From Pseudarthrobacter psychrotolerans (GTDB lineage: Bacteria > Actinomycetota > Actinomycetes > Actinomycetales > Micrococcaceae): a stretch of DNA of 64,000 bases. Position 1 is the first letter of the stretch, and each line of letters begins with the position of its first letter. The position numbers and the translations under genes were made by a program. The stretch is taken from assembly GCF_009911795.1 (NCBI RefSeq), contig NZ_CP047898.1, forward strand, positions 3,844,001-3,908,000, in the 5' to 3' direction. This document shows positions 1 through 8,262 of this stretch, in pieces. The notes under the pieces were generated by a model. It had not been told where the DNA came from, did not search any database, and saw only the letters and a program-made list of their open reading frames with translations.

Positions 1-625
1 CGGTGGTGGCGTCGTGCGCCTGCGCGACAGCGGTGACGGCGTTTCCGTTGAGGTCGCCGCCCTGGCCCAGCGGGCTGTAGGCCTCCACGGCAATCCCGAG
101 GGCGCGGCTCTTGGCGGCAAGTTCGGCCTGCTGGTAGCTGGGGTGCAGCTCGATCTGGTTCACGGCGGGTACCACGTCCGTGGATTCGAGCAGGGTGTCC
201 AGGTGGTCCGAGAGGAAGTTCGAGACGCCGATGGCGCGGATCTCCTTGGCGGCATACAAGTTCTCCAGCTCCTTCCATGCCTGGACATAGAGCCCCTGCG
301 ACGGAACCGGCCAGTGGATGAGGTAGAGGTCCACGAAGTCGAGACCCAGCGCTGTGCGGGTGTCCTGGAACGCGTCCCGGGCCCGGTCCTGGTCGCCGTT
401 GCGGAGCTTGGTGGTCACGAAGATTTCCTCGCGCGGGATGCCCGAGGCAGCGATGGCCGCGCCCACGCCTGCTTCGTTGCGGTACCCGGCGGCGGTGTCA
501 ATGTGGCGGTAGCCGGCTGCCAGGGCATCCTCAACAATCCGCTGGGTGTCTTCCGGCGGAACCTGGAAAACGCCGAAGCCGAGCTGGGGGATGGTGACGC
601 CGTTGTTCAGCGGGATTTCTGACAT
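1..625 (-). CDS. Aldo/keto reductase, C-terminus cut by window edge
   Basis: A cytoplasmic NADPH-dependent reductase of small carbonyl compounds by family. The ATG at 623-625 follows GAGGAG at a six-base spacing. 208 codons are visible before the gene leaves the window at base 1, so about 70 residues of a usual ~280 are missing. The family's catalytic tetrad is complete: D43, Y48, K73 and H104 (in LIHWP). It is divergent from the MmyB-type regulator at 825 with 199 bases between them, an arrangement that suggests control by that regulator. The substrate cannot be deduced. Confidence 0.93.
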   Translation of the reverse strand, partial: MSEIPLNNGVTIPQLGFGVFQVPPEDTQRIVEDALAAGYRHIDTAAGYRNEAGVGAAIAASGIPREEIFVTTKLRNGDQDRARDAFQDTRTALGLDFVDLYLIHWPVPSQGLYVQAWKELENLYAAKEIRAIGVSNFLSDHLDTLLESTDVVPAVNQIELHPSYQQAELAAKSRALGIAVEAYSPLGQGGDLNGNAVTAVAQAHDATT

Positions 626-760
626 GGGGGACTCCTCATAGTGCTGAAGGGGTGGTTCCCGGCGCGGGATGGCCTGCCGGAAACCGCTTTCGGGAATTGC
701 TCCGATACGAGCCTATGTACTTTCGCGCCGATAGTCAGTCCCTGACCGTGTCCCTGTTTT

Positions 761-796
761 TCCTAGGACCGGCAGTCCTACCTTCCTTGTAGGAAG
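761..796. promoter_or_regulatory. Nested palindromes, candidate operator for the MmyB-type regulator
   Basis: TCCTAGGA (761-768) is followed by TCCTAC-N7-GTAGGA (776-794), which overlaps the dyad CTTCCT-TGT-AGGAAG (782-796). All lie between the aldo/keto reductase and the regulator, just upstream of the regulator's -10. Assignment to this regulator is inference from position. Confidence 0.45.
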
Positions 797-812
797 TGCC
801 TGCCAGGGCGTT

Positions 813-818
813 CAGAAT
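813..818 (+). promoter_or_regulatory. -10 element CAGAAT, likely leaderless start
   Basis: CAGAAT is followed by exactly six bases and the ATG at 825. No Shine-Dalgarno sequence is seen. The same geometry recurs at about ten genes of this window. Confidence 0.45.
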
Positions 819-824
819 AGGGGC

Positions 825-1739
825 ATGGGTCAGAGCGCCGAGTTCGGAAAATTCCTGAAGGCCATGCGGTCCCGGCTGAGCCCGGACGACGCGGGGGCGG
901 AAGCCACCTCCGGCGCCCGCCGGGTTCCTGGCCTGCGGCGCGAGGAAGTGGCACGGCTTGCAGGTGTCAGCACGGACTACTACATCCGACTGGAGCAGGG
1001 CAGGAACATCCACCCCTCGCGCTCTGTACTGGATTCCGTGTTCCGCGCCCTCCGGCTGGACGCAGGCCAACACACGCACATGATGGATCTCCTGGAAAAC
1101 TGCGCCGCCAGTCCACGTTCACCCGGACCGGCGCAGACAGTGCAGACAGTACGGCCGGCCCTCCGGCAGCTCCTGGAAGCGGTGGGGGACATCCCGGCCG
1201 TGGTGCTGGGCCGCCGGACCGACGTGCTGGCGGGGAACCGTATGGCCTATCTGTTGTTCACGGATTTTCGGGACCTGCCGGCGCACGAACGCAACCTCAC
1301 CCGGTGGCTGGTCCTCGATCCCAGTGCCCGGGAACTCTTCCGAGACTGGAAAACGGTGGCCGCGGAAGCGGCCGGTGCCCTCCGCGTGGATGTCGGCCGG
1401 CATCCCAACGACCCGCAGGCCAACCAGCTGGTCGGCGAACTCGCTGTCCACAGCGAGCATTTCCGCCAATGGTGGGCAGGGCACCGCGTGGCCACGCGGT
1501 CCGCCGGCAACGTACGGCTCCATCATCCCGCCGTCGGAGACCTGGAACTGAACTTTGAAAACCTGGTCCTTCCGGACGACCCCGACCAGACGCTGAGGAT
1601 GTATTCCGCAAAACCAGGCTCGCCGTCGTCGGACGCCCTGGCGTTGCTGAGCCTTGGCGCGGAGGCCAATGCGGAGTCGGCGCAGCCGCCGCGGGCTGCA
1701 GCCGGGGCGCCGCCCCCTGTGCCCGAAAACCGGGAGTAA
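825..1739 (+). CDS. Helix-turn-helix regulator with MmyB-like ligand domain
   Basis: A 304-residue cytoplasmic DNA-binding regulator. The N-terminal third carries an XRE-type helix-turn-helix (about residues 10-80, including PGLRREEVARLAGVS and YYIRLEQGR). The rest matches the MmyB-like sensor domain common in actinobacteria, with a typical WLVLDPSARELFRDW segment near residue 165 and a C-terminal SLGAEANA stretch. These proteins usually control one neighbouring oxidoreductase gene. Here the divergent aldo/keto reductase is the obvious target. The last 20 residues are Pro/Ala-rich and probably disordered. The effector is unknown. Confidence 0.9.
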   Translation: MGQSAEFGKFLKAMRSRLSPDDAGAEATSGARRVPGLRREEVARLAGVSTDYYIRLEQGRNIHPSRSVLDSVFRALRLDAGQHTHMMDLLENCAASPRSPGPAQTVQTVRPALRQLLEAVGDIPAVVLGRRTDVLAGNRMAYLLFTDFRDLPAHERNLTRWLVLDPSARELFRDWKTVAAEAAGALRVDVGRHPNDPQANQLVGELAVHSEHFRQWWAGHRVATRSAGNVRLHHPAVGDLELNFENLVLPDDPDQTLRMYSAKPGSPSSDALALLSLGAEANAESAQPPRAAAGAPPPVPENRE

Positions 1740-1877
1740 CCGGCAGCCACCCATGGCCTGCGCTGTACATTTGGCCAGCGCAACAGGAGGATTCTGGCCA
1801 GGAGCCCATTGGGATCGGATCGCATCGTTCCTAGGCTGGAGTAACAAACTTTTTCTCCACGAAGGATGGTCTCAACG

Positions 1878-2093
1878 ATGAAACGCATCGCCCTGCTCAA
1901 CGAACGCCAGGCCGCTGCCGCCAGCCGCAGCCAGGCCGCCACCGGCTCGCACTGCCCGGTTTCCGGCCTCTGGAGCCCGGCAAGCGACCCCCACACGGTC
2001 CTTTCGTTTTTCGAGGGCCATGTTTTCCCCGCGTTCGACGGCGCACCCACCGTCTGGCTCCGACGCACCGCAGGCGTTGCCTCGTCCAACTGA
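1878..2093 (+). CDS. Small protein with CPxSGxW motif, function unknown
   Basis: 71 residues from the ATG at 1878, preceded by GAAGGA eleven bases upstream. An in-frame ATG at 1866 exists but overlaps that ribosome binding site. The central part reads CPVSGLWSPA followed by FFEGHVFPAF and PTVWLRR. This ordered, Trp/Cys-containing core suggests a folded mini-protein, not a chance frame. I do not recognise a characterised family. The single Cys makes a zinc site unlikely unless the protein oligomerises. Confidence 0.6.
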   Translation: MKRIALLNERQAAAASRSQAATGSHCPVSGLWSPASDPHTVLSFFEGHVFPAFDGAPTVWLRRTAGVASSN

Positions 2094-2153
2094 AGCTAAA
2101 AAGTGATGGCCGCGCCCAAAGGACGCGGCCATCACTCCGAAAACCCAGGCAGG

Positions 2154-2363
2154 TCAGCCTTCGTGGCGGAAACCGAGCTTGACCCGCACCTGCCAGTCGG
2201 CAACCTGGCCATCTTTGAGATGGCCGCGGATTTCCTTCACTTCGAACCAGTCAAGGTTGCGCAAGGTCTTGGAGGCCTCGGCGATCCCGTTCCGGACGGC
2301 CGCGTCCACACCCTCTTCGGAGGTGCCGACAATTTCAGTAATGCTGTACGTGTGGTTGGACAA
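2154..2363 (-). CDS. Dodecin family flavin-binding protein
   Basis: 69 residues with the complete dodecin pattern: an N-terminal SITEIVGTS strand, an alanine-rich helix, LDWFEVKEIRGHL with the flavin-stacking Trp, and a C-terminal WQVRVKLGF strand. Dodecins form hollow 12-mers that store or buffer flavins in the cytoplasm. The start is TTG at 2361-2363, chosen because GAGGAG lies six bases upstream and no ATG is available. It is a single-gene unit downstream of the GntR gene on the same strand. Confidence 0.92.
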   Translation of the reverse strand: MSNHTYSITEIVGTSEEGVDAAVRNGIAEASKTLRNLDWFEVKEIRGHLKDGQVADWQVRVKLGFRHEG

Positions 2364-2468
2364 CTTCGCTCCTCGTGATCGCCTTCGATTCCCGGTTGCG
2401 GGCCGTCCTTGAACACTAGTGGCACTTCTCAGGCGTGGCCAGACCCAATGCTTCGAAGTGGCTGCTGG

Positions 2469-3173
2469 TCAGGGCGCTTCGAGCACCAGGTTCTTGAGGT
2501 CATCCAGGGTCTGCTGCATGTGCAGGTCCATGGCTTCCCGCGACCGGCTTGGGTTGCGTGATTCCAGCGCCTCGGCAATGTTCTGGTGGTGCCCGATAGC
2601 GTGCTCCTGGATGGTGGGCACGGCCGATGTTTCGGCCCGGCGCTTTTCCAGCACCCGGTGCAGCGGCGCAAAAAGGACCGCCACAAAGACGTTCTCCGAG
2701 GCGCGCAGGATCAGGTCATGGAATGCCAGGTCAGCCTCCACAAAGGCGGCAACGTCATTGACCTTATGGGCGGCCCGCATCGACGCTACATAGCCGAACA
2801 GCGCCTGGATGTCGGCGTCACTGATCCGGGCCGCCGCGAGTTCGCACGCCCCGGCTTCCAGCATTCGGCGAAGTTCAATGAGCTGCACGGAGGCGGCGGC
2901 TTCGTTCTGGCCCTCCGACGCGGCACGCAGGACAGCTTCCAGCGAAGACCAGCGGTTCAACGGGTTAACGAACGTGCCGCGGCCGCGTTCCACGCTGAGG
3001 ATGCGCTGCGCTTCCAGGGTCTTCATGGCCTCGCGCACCGTCATCCGGCTCACCTCGTGCCTGGCGCTGAGTTCAAGCTCTCCGGGCACGCTGGATCCGG
3101 GCGGAAAGTCCCCGGCAATGATCCGGTCCAGGAGTTCGTCTGCAACAACGCCCACCAGTGATTTCCGTGCCAT
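2469..3173 (-). CDS. GntR family regulator with FCD domain
   Basis: 234 residues. A winged helix-turn-helix (about residues 5-75, with SRMTVREAMKTLEAQRILSVERGRGTFV) is followed by an all-helical FCD effector domain that normally binds a carboxylate sugar acid. The gene is divergent from the DUF1537 kinase operon, so it probably represses that operon and is relieved by an acid sugar or its phosphate. Two TGTCAGACA sites sit in the shared intergenic region. Confidence 0.92.
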   Translation of the reverse strand: MARKSLVGVVADELLDRIIAGDFPPGSSVPGELELSARHEVSRMTVREAMKTLEAQRILSVERGRGTFVNPLNRWSSLEAVLRAASEGQNEAAASVQLIELRRMLEAGACELAAARISDADIQALFGYVASMRAAHKVNDVAAFVEADLAFHDLILRASENVFVAVLFAPLHRVLEKRRAETSAVPTIQEHAIGHHQNIAEALESRNPSRSREAMDLHMQQTLDDLKNLVLEAP

Positions 3174-3201
3174 ATGTCCCCCTTGCCGCCGTCGCCAGAT
3201 A

Positions 3202-3210
3202 TGTCTGACA
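3202..3210. promoter_or_regulatory. GntR/FCD operator half of a pair (TGTCTGACA)
   Basis: TGTCTGACA at 3202-3210 is the reverse complement of the core TGTCAGACA found 61 bases away at 3263-3271. It lies 29 bases upstream of the GntR start, fitting autoregulation. Confidence 0.6.
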
Positions 3211-3259
3211 AGTCTACTTGCGCGTTTCTATGTCCTATGCCACACTAATTTGAAATGTT

Positions 3260-3274
3260 AGATGTCAGACATCT
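3260..3274. promoter_or_regulatory. GntR/FCD operator, perfect 15-base palindrome
   Basis: AGATGTC-A-GACATCT is a perfect dyad containing the core TGTCAGACA. It lies 44 bases upstream of the kinase start. Its size and symmetry fit FCD-type GntR sites. Confidence 0.65.
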
Positions 3275-3317
3275 TACAGTTACCTCAATTTTAGATTTCC
3301 ACACAACGGAGTGCATT

Positions 3318-4837
3318 GTGACGCTTGAAGCAGAAATCCTGGCCGCCTTTCCGGCCGAAGTCCGGATTCCCGCCCGCCTGGTTGCCGACGCCGTCGCCGC
3401 GTCCAGCGCGGAGACCCCCCGGATGCTCGTAGTGCTCGACGACGACCCCACCGGAACGCAGTCCGTCGCGGACCTGCCCGTGCTCACCCGCTGGGAAGTG
3501 GAGGACTTCATCTGGGCCTTTGGCCAGGCGAAGCCCGCCGTGTACGTGCTCACCAACACCCGCAGCCTGGACCCCGCTGAAGCTGCAGCCCGCAACGAGG
3601 AAGTGGTCCGCAACGCGCTGGCCGCAGCGGGGTCCGCAGACGCCAGTGCCGGTTCGAGCCTGCGGCTGGGGTTCGTGAGCCGCAGCGATTCCACCCTCCG
3701 CGGCCACTACCCGTTGGAGCCCGACGTCATCGCCGCCACCGTGGCCGAAGTCAGCGGAGAAGCCACCGACGGCGTTGTGCTGGTGCCGGCATTCCCCGAC
3801 GCCGGCCGTGTGACCATCGGCGGCGTGCACTACATGCGCGGCACCGGGGACGACGCAGGCAAGCTCACCCCCGTCGCCGAGACCGAATTCGCCAAGGACG
3901 CCAGCTTCGGCTTCGCAAACTCGGACATGACCAAATACGTGGAGGAGAAGTCGCAGGGCCGCTTCGCTGCGGAATCAGTGATCGTCCTTGACCTGAACAT
4001 CATCCGCGCGGGAGCCTCCAGTGACGGTACCGACGGCGATCCGCAGATCACCGCCAAGGCCATCGCCGACGCCATCGAGCCCGCCACCAACTCCACGCCG
4101 ATCGTTGCGGACATCGTCACCGAGAACGACCTCCGCGCCCTGTCTCTGGGCCTGGAAGAAGCCGAACGCCGCGGCAAGAAGCTCCTCTACCGCGTGGGAC
4201 CGCCGTTTGTCCGCGCCCGGATCGGCCAGGAAATCCGCACCGAACTCACCGGCGCTGAAGCCTACGCCGGCAACACCCCGTCCGAGGCCGGCGGCCTGAT
4301 CGTGGTGGGCTCCCACGTGGGCGTCACCACGCGGCAACTCAAGGCCCTCACCGAGCAGCACAGCGCCGCGCGGATTGTGGAGATCGACGCCGAGACACTA
4401 CTCGCCGCCGAAACCGAAACAGGCGCCGCGGACGCCTACCTGGACCAGACCGTTGACACCGTTGTGGAGGCGCTCCACGGGGAGACGTCATCGTCCACAC
4501 CAGCCGCCTGCTGATCAAGACTGATAACCCCGCCGAAAGCCTGCGGATCGCGCGCACGGTGTCCGCCGCCGTCGTCGCCGTGGTGAACCGGACGCTCAAG
4601 ACCTTCCTGCCGCGGTTTGTCATCGCCAAGGGCGGCATTACGTCCTCCGACGTCGCCGCCCACGGCCTGGAAATCCGCCACGCCATTGTCCGCGGCCCCA
4701 TGCTGCCGGGCATTGTCTCGCTCTGGGAGCCGGTGGACGGCCCCGCCAAGGGCATCCCGTACATCGTGTTCGCCGGCAACGTGGGCGATGACCAGTCCCT
4801 CGCCGACGTCACCCGCAAGCTCAGCAACACCTTCTAG
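3318..4837 (+). pseudogene. Four-carbon acid-sugar kinase (DUF1537), frameshifted at 4479-4482
   Basis: ATP-dependent kinase for acid sugars, with an N-terminal SBD_N and a C-terminal nucleotide-binding domain. The start is GTG at 3318 (MTLEAEIL) after ACGGAG. The N-terminal part shows LDDDPTGTQS and VSRSDSTLRGHYPLE, the family's substrate motifs. The frame then stops at 4514. The missing C-terminal domain (HTSRLLIK, FVIAKGGITSSDVA, VFAGNVGDDQSLADV) is intact in another frame to 4837. One extra G in the GGGG at 4479-4482 joins both parts into 506 residues, the normal family length. I think this is more likely an assembly error than decay. It heads the operon with the dehydrogenase, GntP permease and aldolase. 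Confidence 0.85.
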
Positions 4838-4860
4838 CCAGTATTCAAAGGGAGAACACC

Positions 4861-5760
4861 ATGACCAGCAACTACACCATCACCGTCCTGGGCCTCGGTG
4901 CCATGGGCCTGCCCATGGCCACCCGCCTGGCCAGCGAGCTCACCGTCCACGGCTTCGACATCGCCGAGCCGCGCCTCAAGCTCGCCGAAGAAGCCGGCAT
5001 CCGCACCTTCGCGTCCGCCCGGGAAGCCTCCAAGGGCGCCGACGCACTGCTCCTGGCGGTCCGCAACGGCGAGCAGCTCAACGATGTCCTCTTCGGCGAG
5101 AACGGTGTGGCCTCCGTGCTGGAACCGGGCGCCGTCGTCATCCTGGGCAGCACCGTGGGCACCGAAGCCATCCCCGCGACGGTAGAGAAGCTGGCCGAAT
5201 ACGGCGTTGAGCTCGTGGACGCGCCGCTGTCCGGCGGCCCCAAGCGCGCCGGCGAAGGCGACCTGCTGATCGTCGTCGGCGCCTCCCCGGAAGCCCGGGA
5301 AAAGGCCCGCCCGGCCCTCGAACTGCTGGCCTCCACGCTCACCGTGGTGGGCGACAAGCCCGGCGACGGTCAGGCCCTCAAGACCGTCAACCAGCTCCTC
5401 TGCGGCATCCACATCGCCGCCGCCGCCGAGGCCATGGCCCTAGCCGACGCCCTCGGCCTGGACCAGGCCAAGACCCTCGCAGCCCTCGAGGCCGGCGCGG
5501 CAGGTTCGTTCATGCTCTCCAACCGTGGCCCGCGCATCCTGGAGGCCTACACCGAGGAAGGCGCCGAGGTCCTGTCCCGCCTGGACATCTTCGTCAAGGA
5601 CATGGGCATCGTCGGCAAGGCCACCCGCGCCGCAGGCCTGGCAGCCCCCGTTGCCGCCGCCGCCGAGCAGCTGTACCTCCTGGGCCAGGCCCAGGGCCTC
5701 GCCGCCGCCGACGATTCCGCAGTCATCAAGGTTATTGCGCCCACCAAGCGCACCGCCTAA
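4861..5760 (+). CDS. ltnD: NAD(P)-dependent hydroxyacid dehydrogenase, LtnD/YgbJ-like
   Basis: 299 residues of the 3-hydroxyisobutyrate dehydrogenase superfamily. GLGAMGLPMA (from residue 11) is the dinucleotide-binding loop, DAPLSGGPKRAGEGDL the substrate loop, and K174 in the GQALKTVNQLL motif the catalytic lysine. Next to a DUF1537 kinase and a GntP permease the expected role is oxidation of an acid sugar such as L-threonate at C2, as for LtnD; the exact substrate is inferred. It starts 23 bases after the kinase stop, with AGGGAG in front of the ATG. Confidence 0.88.
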   Translation: MTSNYTITVLGLGAMGLPMATRLASELTVHGFDIAEPRLKLAEEAGIRTFASAREASKGADALLLAVRNGEQLNDVLFGENGVASVLEPGAVVILGSTVGTEAIPATVEKLAEYGVELVDAPLSGGPKRAGEGDLLIVVGASPEAREKARPALELLASTLTVVGDKPGDGQALKTVNQLLCGIHIAAAAEAMALADALGLDQAKTLAALEAGAAGSFMLSNRGPRILEAYTEEGAEVLSRLDIFVKDMGIVGKATRAAGLAAPVAAAAEQLYLLGQAQGLAAADDSAVIKVIAPTKRTA

Positions 5761-5790
5761 GCGCCACGGCTAAGGCACCCCCTAAAAACG

Positions 5791-5826
5791 TACGACGACG
5801 GCGGTCCCCCCTCCGCCGTCGTCGTA
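5791..5826 (+). terminator. Intra-operon hairpin after the dehydrogenase
   Basis: A perfect 14-base stem (5791-5804 with 5813-5826) with an eight-base C-rich loop, followed by TCTT. It lies between the dehydrogenase and the GntP gene, so it may attenuate expression of the transporter and aldolase, or protect the upstream message. Confidence 0.6.
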
Positions 5827-5908
5827 TCTTCCAGCGTTCCCCAATAGAAACAGCTAGCGCCTGATTGCCCGTCTTCTGGAAGACTGGCTCGTCAAAGGAG
5901 ACACCGTC

Positions 5909-7375
5909 ATGAACCACCTGATGAACCCCCTGATAGTGCGGGCGGCCGACGCCCCGGCTATCAAACCGGCAGTAGAACTTGGCACTCCGCTGCTGCTCAC
6001 CATCGCGGCGATCGGCATCGCCGTCCTGCTGGTGATGATCATCCGCTTCAAGATCCAGGCCTTCGTGGCCCTGCTGACCGTGAGCATCGCCGTGGCCGTG
6101 GCCTCGCAGATCCCGCTGAAGGACGTCTTCACCGTCGTCGCCAACGGTGTGGGCGGAACCATGGGCAAGGTAGCCCTGCTGATCGCGCTCGGCGCGGTCC
6201 TGGGCCGGATGATCGAGGTTTCCGGCGGCGTCCAGTCGCTCGCGGCGCACTTCACCGAGAAGCTCGGCGCCAAGCGCGTCGCGGTGGCGCTCACCGCCGT
6301 CGGCTTCCTGGTGGCCATCCCCGTGTTCTTTGAGGTGGGCATCATTGTGCTCGTCCCGATCGTCTACGCCTTTGCGAAGATCGCCAACGTGCACCCGGTC
6401 AAGTTCGGTCTGCCCATGGCCGGCATTATGCTCTCCATCCACGTCGCCGTGCCGCCGCACCCGGGCATCGTAGCCGGCGCCGGCGTGTTCGGCGCCGACA
6501 TCGGGCTCATCACGCTCATCTCGCTTCTCATCTGCATCCCGCTCGGTTTCCTGTCCTACTGGGTTGCCAGCATCATGAACCGCAAAGAGTACGAGCTCCT
6601 CCCCGGCGTCAAGGCCCAGGTGGACGAATTCGGCTCCGACTCCCTGGTCAAGGTTGGCCACGAAGGCCCCGGTGCCGTCGGCATCGCCCCGCCGCGTCCG
6701 GCCCTGATCATCTTCCTGATCGCCGCGCCGATCGTGCAGATCCTCATCGGCACCCTGGGCACGCTCACCATCCCCAAGGACAACTCCTGGTACGGCCTCG
6801 CTGCCTTCATTGGCAACCCGTTCTTCGCCCTCCTGGTGGCCGTTGCGCTGTCCTTCTTCCTGCTGGCGGTCCGCCGCAACTGGTCCCTGAAGGAAACCGG
6901 CGAGATCTTCGAAGGCGCGCTGCCTCCCATCGCGTCCATCCTGATGGTTGTGGCCGCCGGCGGCGTGTTCGGCGAGGTCCTGCGGACCTCCGGCATCGGT
7001 GCCGCCCTGTCCCAGACGCTGGACCACCTGGGCCTGCCGGTGATTGTGCTCGGCTTCGTCATCTCCCTGGCACTGCGTGCAGCCCAGGGTTCGGCAACCG
7101 TCGCCATCGTCACCACCACCGGCCTGCTGACTTCCGCGGTGATGGAAGGCGGCTACTCGCCGGCACAGATCGCCGTCATCGTGATCGCCATCGGCTTCGG
7201 CGCGCTCGGCCTGTCCCACGTGACCGACGCCGGATTCTGGACCGTGGTGCGCTACTACGGCCTCACCGTTTCCGACGGCCTGAAGACCTGGACCGTCCTC
7301 ACCACCATCCTTGGCGTGGCCGGCTTCGCCCTGACCTACGTGGCCTGGATCCTCGTGGGAGGCCTGAGCGTCTGA
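5909..7375 (+). CDS. GntP family gluconate/acid-sugar:H+ symporter
   Basis: 488 residues, hydrophobic with about 12-14 membrane segments. The GntP hallmarks GVGGTMGKVALLIALGAVLG and VAVPPHPGIVAGAG are present, and the C-terminal half has the conserved AAQGSATVAIVTTTGLL. AAAGGAGA precedes the ATG at 5909. The family imports gluconate and related aldonates. With the kinase and dehydrogenase in the same operon this is very likely the uptake step. Its stop overlaps the start of the aldolase (TGATG). Confidence 0.93.
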   Translation: MNHLMNPLIVRAADAPAIKPAVELGTPLLLTIAAIGIAVLLVMIIRFKIQAFVALLTVSIAVAVASQIPLKDVFTVVANGVGGTMGKVALLIALGAVLGRMIEVSGGVQSLAAHFTEKLGAKRVAVALTAVGFLVAIPVFFEVGIIVLVPIVYAFAKIANVHPVKFGLPMAGIMLSIHVAVPPHPGIVAGAGVFGADIGLITLISLLICIPLGFLSYWVASIMNRKEYELLPGVKAQVDEFGSDSLVKVGHEGPGAVGIAPPRPALIIFLIAAPIVQILIGTLGTLTIPKDNSWYGLAAFIGNPFFALLVAVALSFFLLAVRRNWSLKETGEIFEGALPPIASILMVVAAGGVFGEVLRTSGIGAALSQTLDHLGLPVIVLGFVISLALRAAQGSATVAIVTTTGLLTSAVMEGGYSPAQIAVIVIAIGFGALGLSHVTDAGFWTVVRYYGLTVSDGLKTWTVLTTILGVAGFALTYVAWILVGGLSV

Positions 7376-8226
7376 TGCGCACCCGACTCGATCACCTCGT
7401 CACCACAGCCCTCCAGCAGGGCTCGGCCGTTCCCGCCTTCACCTGCTACGACTTCACCACGGCGCTCGCCGTTGTGGGCGCGGCCGAGGACGCGGGCCAC
7501 GGGGTCATCCTGCTGGTGGCCCCCAAAACGGCCGCCACGTCCAACGGCCTGCGGCTGATCGCCGCGCTCCGCGGCCTGGCAGACGCCGCGTCCGTTCCGG
7601 TGGCGGTCCAGCTGGACCACGCGACGGACCTCAAGGTGATGGCCGACGCCGTCGCCGCGGGGGCGGATTCGGTCCTCGCGGACGGCTCGTCGTTGCCGTA
7701 TGAGGACAACATTGCGCTGGTCCGTGAGGCGCGCGCCGTGCTGGGTGCCGGCGTCGTGCTTGAAGCGGAACTGGGCGGTCTGGCCGGCGACGAGGACCGG
7801 GCCTTCGGCGCGGACGAGGCCGGGGTCGCAGTGGCTGGCCTGACTGATTCGGCGCAGGTGGAGGACTTTGTGGCCCGGACCGGCGCGGAACTGCTGGCTG
7901 TTGCGGTGGGCAATGTCCACGGCAAGTACAAGGGTGAGCCGCAGCTGCGCTGGGATGTCCTGCAGGACATTGCCGTGCGGACACATATCCCGCTGGTGCT
8001 CCACGGCGCGTCCGGTATTCCGGCGGGGGAGCTGGTCAAGGCTGCCGCGATGAACGTGGGCAAGGTGAACTTCAATACCGAGCTCCGCACCGGAGTGCTG
8101 TCCACGCTCCAGGAGCAGTTGCCGGCGCACCGGGCCGACGGCGAGAACCTCCAGGGCCTGCTGGGCCACTGGAACACCTCGGCCAGGGAATTCGCCACGT
8201 CCGCGCTGGGCATGCTCACCCGCTGA
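7375..8226 (+). CDS. Class II (zinc) fructose-bisphosphate aldolase family protein
   Basis: 283 residues of the GatY/KbaY/FbaA fold. The three zinc-binding histidines are present: H82 (QLDHATD), H182 (GNVHGKY) and H210 (VLHGASG). It is translationally coupled to the GntP gene by a one-base overlap. Known threonate operons carry an adducin-type decarboxylase (OtnC) or PdxA2 here, and neither is present. The aldolase therefore probably cleaves the phosphorylated keto acid to a C3 phosphate and a small fragment; this step is inference. Confidence 0.88.
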   Translation: MRTRLDHLVTTALQQGSAVPAFTCYDFTTALAVVGAAEDAGHGVILLVAPKTAATSNGLRLIAALRGLADAASVPVAVQLDHATDLKVMADAVAAGADSVLADGSSLPYEDNIALVREARAVLGAGVVLEAELGGLAGDEDRAFGADEAGVAVAGLTDSAQVEDFVARTGAELLAVAVGNVHGKYKGEPQLRWDVLQDIAVRTHIPLVLHGASGIPAGELVKAAAMNVGKVNFNTELRTGVLSTLQEQLPAHRADGENLQGLLGHWNTSAREFATSALGMLTR

Positions 8227-8250
8227 CGCTCTTTTGAGTTTTGGGGAGGC

Positions 8251-8256
8251 TAGGAT
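8251..8256 (+). promoter_or_regulatory. -10 element TAGGAT, likely leaderless start
   Basis: TAGGAT, then exactly six bases, then the ATG at 8263. No ribosome binding site lies in the six-base gap. Confidence 0.55.
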
Positions 8257-8262
8257 CAGCAC

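Noticed and set aside
3255..3317. Earlier start for the DUF1537 kinase at 3255
   Set aside because: It would run through the GntR operator palindrome. GTG 3318 has a ribosome binding site and matches the family N-terminus.
5732..7219. 495-codon open frame on the minus strand
   Set aside because: It is the antisense of the GntP permease. The protein is an Asp/Gly/His/Gln-rich low-complexity string produced by GC-biased codons, with no domain.
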